From Phycisphaeraceae bacterium (GTDB lineage Bacteria; Planctomycetota; Phycisphaerae; Phycisphaerales; Phycisphaeraceae), in contig JANQSF010000093.1 in NCBI GenBank assembly GCA_028284155.1, forward strand, positions 1 through 35,967: a stretch of DNA of 35,967 nucleotides. The letters run 5' to 3'. The notes beneath the pieces are model-generated. The model did not search any database. It had not been told where the DNA came from and worked only from the letters and a program-made list of their open reading frames with translations. Shown here piece by piece: positions 24,036-31,181 of the stretch (the first letter of the stretch is position 1; every line of letters begins with the position of its first letter). The translations under genes were made by a program, and so were the position numbers.

Positions 24036-24063
24036 TTGACCTGAGACCGATTCTCAATAACAA
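24036..24063 (+). promoter_or_regulatory. fbp operon promoter with an embedded Fur-box-like site
   Basis: TTGACC (24036-24041) is a good -35; TAACAA (24058-24063) is a weak -10 at 16 nt. Between them TGAGACC-G-ATTCTCA (24042-24056) has the 7-1-7 form of a Fur box (TGATAAT-N-ATTATCA) and agrees at 10 of 14 positions. A repressor there would cover the RNA polymerase site. The downstream Fe(III) transporter genes make iron-Fur repression the natural reading. Confidence 0.5.
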
Positions 24064-24134
24064 TCATGGCGCGTGCCGCACGGTGGCACGAGGATCGGAA
24101 GTCGTTTTCCCAGACCCAGATTGAGAGGCGAACC

Positions 24135-25139
24135 ATGCGCCAGCGATTGTTCATGATTGTCTTGTGTGTTCTGACTGCCCTCGGCAGCGTTTGCGGCACG
24201 GCCCAGGCCGAGCCGCTCGTGATCTACTGCGGCCGCAGCAAGAGCCTAGTCGAACCGTTGATCGAGCAGTTCGAGAAGCGGACGGGTATTGAGGTGGCGG
24301 TGCGGTACGGCAAGACCAGCGCGCTGGCGTTGGCGTTGCAGGCGGAGGGCAGCAAGACGAAGGCGGACGTGTTCTGGGCGCAGGACGTGGCGGCGTTGGG
24401 CGCGATGGCGAAGTCAAAGTTGGCGGCGCCGTTGCCCAACGGCTTGTTCACCGACATCCCCGCGTGGGCGCAGCCGTCGAGCAAGCGGTGGATCGCGACC
24501 AGCGGGCGGACGCGCATCCTCGCCTACGCCCCGTCACGGGTCAGCAAGTCGGACCTGCCCGGCAGCGTCTTCGACCTGACCAAACCCAAGTGGAAGGGCA
24601 AGGTCGGCTGGGCGCCGACGAACGGGTCCTTCCAGGCGTTCGTCACGGCGATGCGCGAGGCGCACGGCGATGCGAAGACGAAGGCCTGGCTGGCCGGCAT
24701 GAAAGCGAACGGTGCGAAGGTCTACCCGAAGAACACGCCGATCGTGCAAGCGCTGGCGGATGGCGAGATCGACCTGGGCATCCCGAATCACTACTACCTG
24801 CTGCGCTTCAAAGCCAAAGACCCGAAGTTCCCGGTCGCGCAGCAGTTCTTCAAGTCCGGCGACATCGGCAACCTGGTCATGGTGTCCGGCGTGTGTGTCA
24901 CGACGACCAGCGAGAACAAGGTCGCGGCGCACAGGTTCATCGAGTTTCTGTTGTCCGAGCCGGCGCAGAAGTACTTCACGCTCGGCGTCAACGAGTACCC
25001 CGCCACGCAGGGCGTCGCCGCGAACCCGAAGCTTTCTAGCGACGCCGAACTGAACAAGGCCGCGCCGAAGGTCGAGCTGGATAGCCTGCAGGACCTCGAA
25101 GGCACGTTGAAACTGCTGCGCGAAGTCGGGTTGATTTGA
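24135..25139 (+). CDS. fbpA: Fe(III) ABC transporter substrate-binding protein (FbpA/FutA type)
   Basis: Periplasmic iron-binding protein. 334 aa from the ATG at 24135, which has GAGAGG just before it and begins a clear signal peptide (MRQRLFMIVLCVLTALGSVCGTAQA). The mature protein starts EPLVIYCGRSKSLVEPLIEQF, the usual start of this class. Further family features are KADVFWAQD, KWKGKVGWAPTNGSFQAF, LGIPNHYYLLR with the Tyr pair expected to bind Fe(III), GNLVMVSGVCV and FLLSEPAQKYFT near the C-terminus. First gene of fbpABC, 158 bp before the permease gene; that gap holds a long palindrome that may reduce read-through and so keep the binding protein in excess. Confidence 0.93.
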   Translation: MRQRLFMIVLCVLTALGSVCGTAQAEPLVIYCGRSKSLVEPLIEQFEKRTGIEVAVRYGKTSALALALQAEGSKTKADVFWAQDVAALGAMAKSKLAAPLPNGLFTDIPAWAQPSSKRWIATSGRTRILAYAPSRVSKSDLPGSVFDLTKPKWKGKVGWAPTNGSFQAFVTAMREAHGDAKTKAWLAGMKANGAKVYPKNTPIVQALADGEIDLGIPNHYYLLRFKAKDPKFPVAQQFFKSGDIGNLVMVSGVCVTTTSENKVAAHRFIEFLLSEPAQKYFTLGVNEYPATQGVAANPKLSSDAELNKAAPKVELDSLQDLEGTLKLLREVGLI

Positions 25140-25154
25140 TCGACTCTCTGACTC

Positions 25155-25281
25155 CCTCTCCCATTGGGAGAGGGCTGGGGTGAGGGTTCTGCGCGGCGCG
25201 GTCACCCCATCGGGACGGCGTACGGGCCGCGCCAAGCCCTCACCCGGCGGCTGCGCCGCCGACCTCTCCCAGAGGGAGAGG
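25155..25281. repeat. Long compound palindrome between fbpA and fbpB
   Basis: CCTCTCCCATTGGGAGAGG (25155-25173) and CCTCTCCCAGAGGGAGAGG (25263-25281) are each a hairpin and also pair with each other; TGAGGG and CCCTCA continue the outer arms inward, and GGCGGC-TGC-GCCGCC forms another hairpin at the right. Sequences of this CCTCTCCC...GGGAGAGG type are dispersed repeats in many genomes. Confidence 0.75.
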
Positions 25282-25297
25282 TTTCGCGGAAGCCCAC

Positions 25298-27079
25298 TTG
25301 ACCACTGTTCTCAACCGACGCCCGCCCTGGTACCTCTCGCTCCCGGCTGTGTTATGCGCGCTAGGCGTGGTCGTGCCAGTGGGGGTGATGATCGTGCACG
25401 CGTTCGCCGACGGTTCGGCTGAGCGTGCGCCGCTTTGGTCGGATACGAGCCGGCAGGGTCTATACAACACGTTAGGGTTGGCTGGCGGCGTGCTCGCGGT
25501 GACGACGCTGCTGGCTTGGCCGATGGCCTGGCTGGTCACGCGGACCGACCTGCGCGGCCGGCGGTGGCTGTCCATCCTCGCCATCGTGCCCCTGGCCATG
25601 CCGGGTTACCTCATGGCCTACGGCTGGCGGGTCGCCGGCGGGTACGGCGGGCCGATCCACGCGCTGACCGACACGACCGTCGCACGGCCAAGCGGCTACT
25701 TCGGCGCTTTGCTGGCCATGTCGGCCTATCTCATGCCGTACTTGTTTCTGACCATGCGGGCCGGCATGCTCGGCATCGACCCGTCGTTGGAAGAGGCGGC
25801 GCGCAGCCTCGGCCACCGCCGACTGCGCGTCTGGTGGACCGTCGTCGTCCCGCAACTTCGACCCGCGTATTTAGCCGGCGCGATGCTGGTGGTGTTGCAC
25901 GTCATCAGCGACTTCGCGGTCGTGACGTTCATGGATTACGACACGTTCAGCAAGCAGCTTTACGACGAGCTGAAAGCGTCGCAACTCGATTGGGAACGGC
26001 TCTCGCGCTGGGGGTTGTTGCTGCTTGGCCTGGCGTTGGTCTTCATCGTGACCGAGATGTACCTGTTGCGCGGCCTGCGATTGCAGCGGGCCGGCTCCGG
26101 CGCGACGCGCCGCCGAACGCCGGCCCGACTCGGCTGGCGGCAGGGGCCGGCCTGGGCGTTGTTCGCCGTCGTATTCATGGTCAGTATCGCGGCGCCGTTA
26201 GGCACGATCGTCTACTGGGCGTTCGACACGCCACAACCAACGACAACACAAGTCACAGACGACGGCCAGGCTGCGCCGGCACCCGTCACCGACCTGAACA
26301 AGTTTGCGGACGACCTGTTCAAGGATTTCGACAACGAAAACAAAAAAGACGGCGTTTCGCCGAAGGACACACCCGACTTAACGCCGCCGACAGAGTCAAC
26401 CGAACCGCCCGCGTCGAGTCAGCCCGGTGTGCTGGCGACCGTCGCGCCGCCGCTGTTCGACTCGGTCAAGTGCAGCCTGCCGGCCGCGTTGATCGCCACG
26501 GCGTTGGCCGTGCCGATCGGCCTGATGCGTGTCCGCTACCCGTCGCGCACGTCGTTCGTGCTCGAGCGGCTGCCCTACTTGGGCTACGCGATGCCGGCCA
26601 TCGTCTTCGCGCTCAGCCTCACGCTGTTCTGCCTGTGGGGCGTGCCCGACGTGCTGTCCGGTGCGGGGCGTTGGCTGTATCAGTCGCTGCCGCTGCTTCT
26701 CTACGCGTTGGCGTTGCACTTCCTGCCGGAGGCGGTCGGCCCGATCCGCAGCAGCCTGTACAGCGCCAGCCCGAGGCTGGACGAGGCGTCGCGATCGCTG
26801 GGTCGCGGTCGGGTCGCGACGTTCTTTCATGTGACCTTACCTGTGTTGCGGCAGGGCCTGATCGTCGCCGCGGCGCTGGTGTTCCTGTCGTGTATGAAGG
26901 AACTGCCGCTCACGACACTGCTGACGCCGATCGGCACGCACACGCTATCGATGGAAGTGTGGGAACGCTACGGCGACCCCGGTTTCGAACACACCCTCGC
27001 GCCGTACGCCCTGACGATCCTACTGTTTTCTTCGACGTTCGTCGGCGTGCTGTTACTGCAAGGCCGCGACTCGCACTGA
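25298..27079 (+). CDS. fbpB: Fe(III) ABC transporter permease, two fused membrane domains (FbpB type)
   Basis: 593 aa inner-membrane permease with about 12 transmembrane segments in two homologous halves. Each half has the cytoplasmic EAA loop that contacts the ATPase: EEAARSLGHRRLRVWWTVVV (about 165) and DEASRSLGRGRVATFFHVTL (about 495). The start is a TTG at 25298 (TTGACCACTG), with GGAA 8 nt before it; no in-frame ATG gives a full first helix. Odd: about 66 residues (309-376), rich in Asp, Pro, Thr and Lys, are inserted after the first helix of the second half, on the predicted periplasmic side. Middle gene of fbpABC. Confidence 0.92.
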   Translation: MTTVLNRRPPWYLSLPAVLCALGVVVPVGVMIVHAFADGSAERAPLWSDTSRQGLYNTLGLAGGVLAVTTLLAWPMAWLVTRTDLRGRRWLSILAIVPLAMPGYLMAYGWRVAGGYGGPIHALTDTTVARPSGYFGALLAMSAYLMPYLFLTMRAGMLGIDPSLEEAARSLGHRRLRVWWTVVVPQLRPAYLAGAMLVVLHVISDFAVVTFMDYDTFSKQLYDELKASQLDWERLSRWGLLLLGLALVFIVTEMYLLRGLRLQRAGSGATRRRTPARLGWRQGPAWALFAVVFMVSIAAPLGTIVYWAFDTPQPTTTQVTDDGQAAPAPVTDLNKFADDLFKDFDNENKKDGVSPKDTPDLTPPTESTEPPASSQPGVLATVAPPLFDSVKCSLPAALIATALAVPIGLMRVRYPSRTSFVLERLPYLGYAMPAIVFALSLTLFCLWGVPDVLSGAGRWLYQSLPLLLYALALHFLPEAVGPIRSSLYSASPRLDEASRSLGRGRVATFFHVTLPVLRQGLIVAAALVFLSCMKELPLTTLLTPIGTHTLSMEVWERYGDPGFEHTLAPYALTILLFSSTFVGVLLLQGRDSH

Positions 27080-27083
27080 GTAT

Positions 27084-27150
27084 TTAGTCGCGTCGCTTGC
27101 GACGCGCTCTTGATCACTAGTCCGACACGCGTCGCAAGTGACGCGGTTAA
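27084..27150. repeat. Inverted repeat between fbpB and fbpC
   Basis: Arms 27084-27106 and 27128-27150 match as reverse complements in 20 of 23 positions (core CTTGCGACGCG / CGCGTCGCAAG), around a 21-nt loop. It fills nearly the whole gap between the fbpB stop (27079) and the fbpC ATG (27161) and differs in sequence from the palindrome between fbpA and fbpB. Confidence 0.8.
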
Positions 27151-27160
27151 ACAAACAAGA

Positions 27161-28222
27161 ATGCCGTTACTCACCGCAAGACACCTGACCAAGCGTTACG
27201 TCGCCGAGCACGACCCGGCGGTCGAGGACGTTGCGTTTGATGTCGAGCGCGGGCAGATCACCGTGCTGCTGGGGCCGTCCGGTTGCGGGAAGACGACCGT
27301 GCTTCGCCTTATCGCGGGTTTCGAGCATGCCGACCGTGGGTTCGTCGTGCTGGACGGCAAGACATTGACACTCACACACGGCTGCGACGGCGCCCCCGGA
27401 ATAAAGCCGGTCCACTTGCGACCTGAGAAGCGGCAGATCGGGTTCGTCTTCCAGGACTATGCGTTGTTCCCGCATATGAACGTGTTGAAGAACGTCATGT
27501 ACGGCCTGACCGGCCCGCGCAAGCAGAACGCCGAGTGCGCCCGCGAAGCGTTGCGCATGGTCGGGATGACCGACCTGGCTGAACGCAAGCCGCACGAGCT
27601 GTCCGGCGGGCAGCAGCAGCGCGTCGCGCTGGCCCGTTCGCTCGCGCCGTCGCCGAAACTCATCCTGCTCGACGAGCCGTTCAGCAACCTCGACGCGTCG
27701 CTGCGCGACGCGACGCGACAGGAAGTCCGCCGGCTGCTGCACGACGCGAACATGACCGCCATTCTCGTCACGCACGACCAGGAAGAGGCGTTGTCGTTCG
27801 GCGACCAGGTGGCCGTGATGCGCGACGGGCATATCGAACAGATCGGCAAGCCACGCGAGGTGTACGAACGGCCTTGCAATGCGTTCGTCGCGCAGTTCCT
27901 GGGACGCACCAACCTGTTCGAGGTCGACGCGAAGCAGGGTGTGGCCCAGACGGTCGTCGGCCGCGTCCAACTCGACCGTGAGACGACCGGCCGAGTCTGC
28001 GTGTCCGTGCGACCCGAACACATCGCGTTGGAGTTGCCGCGCACCGGTTTGTCTTGCGGCAAGGTTGTCGCCCGCGACTTCCGCGGACACGACCTGACCT
28101 ACCGCGTCCAACTGAACGACCGAGACGTCCTCGTCCACACCGACCACCGTTGCGTGTTCGGCGTGGGTGACGAGGTCGGCCTGGTCCCGACGCAACGGGC
28201 CGTGATCGTCGAGCAATCCTGA
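27161..28222 (+). CDS. fbpC: Fe(III) ABC transporter ATP-binding protein (FbpC type)
   Basis: 353 aa from the ATG at 27161 (MPLLTARHLTKRYVA). Motifs in order: Walker A LGPSGCGKTTVLRLIAGFE near 41, Q-loop FVFQDYALFPH, signature LSGGQQQRVALARSL near 146, Walker B LILLDEPFSNLD, and H-loop VTHDQEEALSFGD. A TOBE-like C-terminal part (about 250-350) has VCVSVRPEHIALEL. A TTG at 27110 would extend the protein through the upstream palindrome and is rejected; no strong Shine-Dalgarno is seen. Last gene of the operon: energises uptake through FbpB of iron delivered by FbpA. Confidence 0.94.
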   Translation: MPLLTARHLTKRYVAEHDPAVEDVAFDVERGQITVLLGPSGCGKTTVLRLIAGFEHADRGFVVLDGKTLTLTHGCDGAPGIKPVHLRPEKRQIGFVFQDYALFPHMNVLKNVMYGLTGPRKQNAECAREALRMVGMTDLAERKPHELSGGQQQRVALARSLAPSPKLILLDEPFSNLDASLRDATRQEVRRLLHDANMTAILVTHDQEEALSFGDQVAVMRDGHIEQIGKPREVYERPCNAFVAQFLGRTNLFEVDAKQGVAQTVVGRVQLDRETTGRVCVSVRPEHIALELPRTGLSCGKVVARDFRGHDLTYRVQLNDRDVLVHTDHRCVFGVGDEVGLVPTQRAVIVEQS

Positions 28223-28223
28223 C

Positions 28224-28237
28224 AGCCGCTCGCGGCT
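28224..28237. repeat. Short palindrome directly after fbpC
   Basis: AGCCGC-TC-GCGGCT begins 2 nt after the fbpC stop codon. The arms are the same 6-mers as in the palindromes at 20785 and 21959, with TC in place of AA in the loop. Confidence 0.6.
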
Positions 28238-28275
28238 TGGCGCTCCTGTCCATCACACACCGACGGGCAAATGAA

Positions 28276-28297
28276 AACCCCCGCCGGAGCGGGGGTT
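28276..28297 (-). terminator. Intrinsic terminator of the PEP-CTERM gene
   Basis: AACCCCCGC (28276-28284) and GCGGGGGTT (28289-28297) form a 9-bp GC-rich stem with a 4-nt loop, 29 nt beyond the stop codon at 28326. On the minus strand the GC stem runs straight into TTTTCATTT, a proper U-rich tail. This is the best-formed terminator in the window. It may also stop read-through from fbpC, though the plus side lacks a T-run. Confidence 0.75.
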
Positions 28298-28325
28298 GGT
28301 GTGCTGTTTGATTCTTGCCCAAGGA

Positions 28326-30053
28326 TCAGGCCCGTTTGCGTCGCCTGCCTCGCAGCAGGGCGAGCCCGGCCAGTCCAAGCAGCGTCGCCGACGCCGGCTC
28401 GGGCACGGCCGCTTCGACGCGGGCGCCGAAGATCTGCACCTCGCCCATTTGCAGGACGTTGCCGCCGTTCGCCGTGCCAATCCCGAAACGCGTGATGCGG
28501 ACGGTCTGGCCGTTCAACGCATCGCCGAGCAGTTCGTGGAAATCGACAGCCAGGAACAGCGGGTTGTTCAGGCCGTTGTTGTCGTTCAACTCCGGGCTGG
28601 TGAAGACCAGGTTGCCCATGTCGTCGAACACGTCGACAACGATGTCGCGGAGCCGGTCCTGGCAGCAGCCGTCGCCACGGTTGTGGATGATGACCGAGTC
28701 GAGGCTCAGCACCTCACCGAGGTCGATCTCCCAGAACGGGTTCGGGTCGTTCCCTGAGCCAGACGTGTGCGAGAAGTTTTCCAGGTCGCCGTCGGCGCCG
28801 CGTTCGGCCGGGCCGGCCGGGTGCGTCGACGACTGTGTGATCATCGCGTCGGGCTTGAGCGCGAGGTTCAATGCCGATACCTGTACCTCGCCGAGCGAGA
28901 GGACTCGGCCTTCATCCGCGTTGCCAACGCCGCCCGTACCGGAAAGGTCATCGTCCGGCGTTCGGTGGACGACCACCGTTCGGCCGAGGATCGGCCCGCC
29001 GTTGAGCATTTGCAGGTCCACGACCAGATTCGGCGGCCCGCCAGTGCCCCCGCCGCCCAAGACGTTCTCGGGATTCAGCAGGCCGGAGTTGAAGACCTCA
29101 ACACCATTGTGATCGAGCACGGAAACGGTGATGTCACGGAATCGGCTTTGGCAGCACCCGTCACCGCGGTTGTTCAGTTCGACCGTGCTGATCGGCACGG
29201 TTGCGCCCAAGTCCACTTCCCAACTGGGATTCGTGTCTGAGTTGAGTGTGTGCGTGAAGTTGCCGAGATTGCCGTCCAGCGCGAGGTTTGGGCCGAAGCC
29301 GCCGAGCTGCGACGTTTGGGTCGCGGGCTTGCCCATCCCGTCACGAAGGCGGCCGACGTTCACCGGCACGCCGGCCGGAATCTCCGGCGGATTGAGGACG
29401 TTGCCGAAGAACTCCAACTCGCCCAGCGCGTGATTGGCATTGTTTACGGACGAGGTCGCCAGGTAGCGAAGATGCGTGTAGAAGGCGGGCGTGGCGAAGT
29501 CAGCGCCGCTGCCGTCGAAACGGATCGTGCGGTTGTCCGGCGAGCCGCCGAAATTGTCGAAGACCGAATCGCCGTCCATGTTGTACGAGTAGATGTTGGT
29601 CCACGTCGAGCCGTCGTTTGATCCTTGAATGGACCAGACGTCCGGGTCGCGATCCGTGCCCACGTCGTTGTCCGACGTGATGGTGAAGTGCGTCAGTTGC
29701 ACCGCGCCGAGCGTGTTGGTGAAGTTCGCGCCCACGTGCACACCATCACCGCCGTTGGCATTGTTGCAGCACCACTTGTTTTGGCCGCCGCCTTTCTGGT
29801 TATCGAAGACGTTGAACGCCCCCTCGTTGTTCGGCGGGTTGAAGTTCGGCTCGTCGTCGCCGAAGAACTCGGCTGTGAAGCCGCCAAGATTCGGAGGGGC
29901 GTACGCGGCTTCGCTGCCCGTCCCGAAGAAATCGGTCAGGTCATTGCCGATCAGCGAACCACCGCCCGTTCCCAGGTCGGTGATGGCCGAGGCCGGCCAA
30001 GCCATCGTGAGCGACAGCATCGCGCACAGGACGATCGAACGTCTGAGATTCAT
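28326..30053 (-). CDS. PEP-CTERM sorted exported protein with discoidin-like modules
   Basis: 575 aa from the ATG at 30053, which has GGAGAG upstream and starts a signal peptide (about 1-23, LCAMLSLTMAWPASA). The C-terminus has VPEPASATLLGLAGLALLRGRRRKRA-type architecture: a PEP motif, a hydrophobic helix and an Arg/Lys tail, which exosortase recognises for sorting to the cell surface or matrix. The body has three beta-rich blocks (about 30-235, 240-385, 400-545). The last two share FTHTLNSDTNPSWEVDLG / FSHTSGSGNDPNPFWEIDLG and NRGDGCCQ, typical of F5/8 type C (discoidin/fucolectin-like) sugar-binding folds. The first block also has a Cys-Cys pair (NKWCCNN). A surface lectin-like role is inferred. 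Confidence 0.88.
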   Translation of the reverse strand: MNLRRSIVLCAMLSLTMAWPASAITDLGTGGGSLIGNDLTDFFGTGSEAAYAPPNLGGFTAEFFGDDEPNFNPPNNEGAFNVFDNQKGGGQNKWCCNNANGGDGVHVGANFTNTLGAVQLTHFTITSDNDVGTDRDPDVWSIQGSNDGSTWTNIYSYNMDGDSVFDNFGGSPDNRTIRFDGSGADFATPAFYTHLRYLATSSVNNANHALGELEFFGNVLNPPEIPAGVPVNVGRLRDGMGKPATQTSQLGGFGPNLALDGNLGNFTHTLNSDTNPSWEVDLGATVPISTVELNNRGDGCCQSRFRDITVSVLDHNGVEVFNSGLLNPENVLGGGGTGGPPNLVVDLQMLNGGPILGRTVVVHRTPDDDLSGTGGVGNADEGRVLSLGEVQVSALNLALKPDAMITQSSTHPAGPAERGADGDLENFSHTSGSGNDPNPFWEIDLGEVLSLDSVIIHNRGDGCCQDRLRDIVVDVFDDMGNLVFTSPELNDNNGLNNPLFLAVDFHELLGDALNGQTVRITRFGIGTANGGNVLQMGEVQIFGARVEAAVPEPASATLLGLAGLALLRGRRRKRA

Positions 30054-30231
30054 ATCAAGCTCTCCAAACAGGTTGTTCATCAACTCGCTTGACCCAAACA
30101 GGGGACTTGGGAACGCCCCGGCTCCTTATCAAACAAAAAATAACACCATGCCATCAAGGAATCAAGCGGTGGAGACCGTTGTTCCGCCCCCAAAATGGTT
30201 CGTGCCGCCCATTCAGCAGGCAGAAGGGGGG

Positions 30232-30990
30232 TCAGGCCTGGCAAACTGGGCAATCTGGGTCTCGCCGTACGTTCAGCGTCCGCGTCGTCATGCACTTCAT
30301 GTCGATCGTCAGCAATCGCCCGGCCAACGGCTCGCCCAGCCCGGCGATCAGCTTGATCGCCTCGACCGCGGCCAGGCACGCAACCGTGCCCGACACCGCG
30401 CCGAAAACGGGGAACTGCCGTTTCCACGTGGCCGGGTCTTCGGGGTACAGGCAGCGGAGGCAGGGCGTTTGGCCGGGGATGATCGTCGTGAGGTGTGCGT
30501 CCATCTCGTACATCGCCGACTCGACCATCGGCTTGCCCTGTTCGACGGCCGCGCGGTTCATCGCGTAGCGCTCGGGGAACAGCGGGGCGCAGTCGACGAC
30601 GACGTCGGCCTGCGCGACGAGGTCGGCCGCGTTGTCCTCGTTAACATTCTCGCCGTGCGCGACGATGTCGAGCCGCGGGTTGAGTTCGAGCAGGCGGCGT
30701 TTGATCGACTCGATCCGCGGCTTGCCCACCCAGTCGTGCGTCATGAGCAGTTGCCGGTTCAAGTCGCTGAACTTGACGTTCCCGCCGTGCGCCAGGACGA
30801 GCTTGCCGACGCCCGCCGCGGCCAACTCGTACGCGACGACACTGCCCACGCCGCCGACCCGGCTAATCATGACCGACGCGCTCTTGAGCTTGCGCTGCCC
30901 GTATTCGCCGAAGCCGGGCACCCACATCTGCCATTCGTAGGTCGCGCGCTCTTCGTCGGTGAGTTGGGGGAGTTGAGGGGTGTCGGACAT
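30232..30990 (-). CDS. ThiF/MoeB/HesA-family adenylyltransferase
   Basis: 252 aa E1-like enzyme. Such proteins adenylate the C-terminal glycine of ubiquitin-like sulfur carriers (ThiS, MoaD) or related substrates. The nucleotide loop VGGVGSVVAYELAAAGVG is near 45-62, SDLNRQLL near 74 carries the conserved Arg, and CLRC (about 177-180) and CPVC (about 247-250) form the zinc site. The segment before SDLNRQ reads LAHGGNVKF, whereas MoeB/ThiF normally have D-x-D there, so it belongs to a divergent subfamily. No sulfur carrier, rhodanese or thiamine/molybdopterin gene is nearby. It lies downstream of the HEAT-repeat gene on the same strand, with a hairpin between. Confidence 0.85.
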   Translation of the reverse strand: MSDTPQLPQLTDEERATYEWQMWVPGFGEYGQRKLKSASVMISRVGGVGSVVAYELAAAGVGKLVLAHGGNVKFSDLNRQLLMTHDWVGKPRIESIKRRLLELNPRLDIVAHGENVNEDNAADLVAQADVVVDCAPLFPERYAMNRAAVEQGKPMVESAMYEMDAHLTTIIPGQTPCLRCLYPEDPATWKRQFPVFGAVSGTVACLAAVEAIKLIAGLGEPLAGRLLTIDMKCMTTRTLNVRRDPDCPVCQA

Positions 30991-31023
30991 GAATCGGTGT
31001 CGTTCGGTGTCGCGGGTGTGGTT

Positions 31024-31048
31024 GGCCGCGCCGTTGCTTGGCGCGGCC
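31024..31048. terminator. GC-rich hairpin between the HEAT-repeat and ThiF-like genes
   Basis: GGCCGCGCC (31024-31032) and GGCGCGGCC (31040-31048) form a perfect 9-bp stem with a 7-nt loop in the 191-bp gap, about 35 nt before the ThiF-like start. It could terminate the upstream transcript or fold in the leader; no T-run is present. Confidence 0.45.
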
Positions 31049-31181
31049 GCGGCCGAGGGGTGTCCGCGAGATGTTAGGAAGTCTGCCCGGGAACGTTGGG
31101 TGCGCAGTGACGGCGTTCACCTTCGGCGTTTGAATCCAGAGATGGAAAATGAGGCGGACTGAACAACGGGATGTGTGGAGC

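Noticed and set aside
25155..25281. Palindromes considered as a CRISPR array or attachment site
   Set aside because: There are only two non-spaced repeat units per site, no regular spacers, no cas genes and no integrase.
25435..27087. Long plus-strand open frame (550 codons) overlapping fbpB in another frame
   Set aside because: Arg- and Ala-rich translation without transmembrane segments; fbpB in the true frame has both EAA loops and about 12 helices.
29629..31077. Long plus-strand open frame (482 codons) opposite the PEP-CTERM and ThiF-like genes
   Set aside because: It crosses two real minus-strand genes and their promoter region and has no domain signature.
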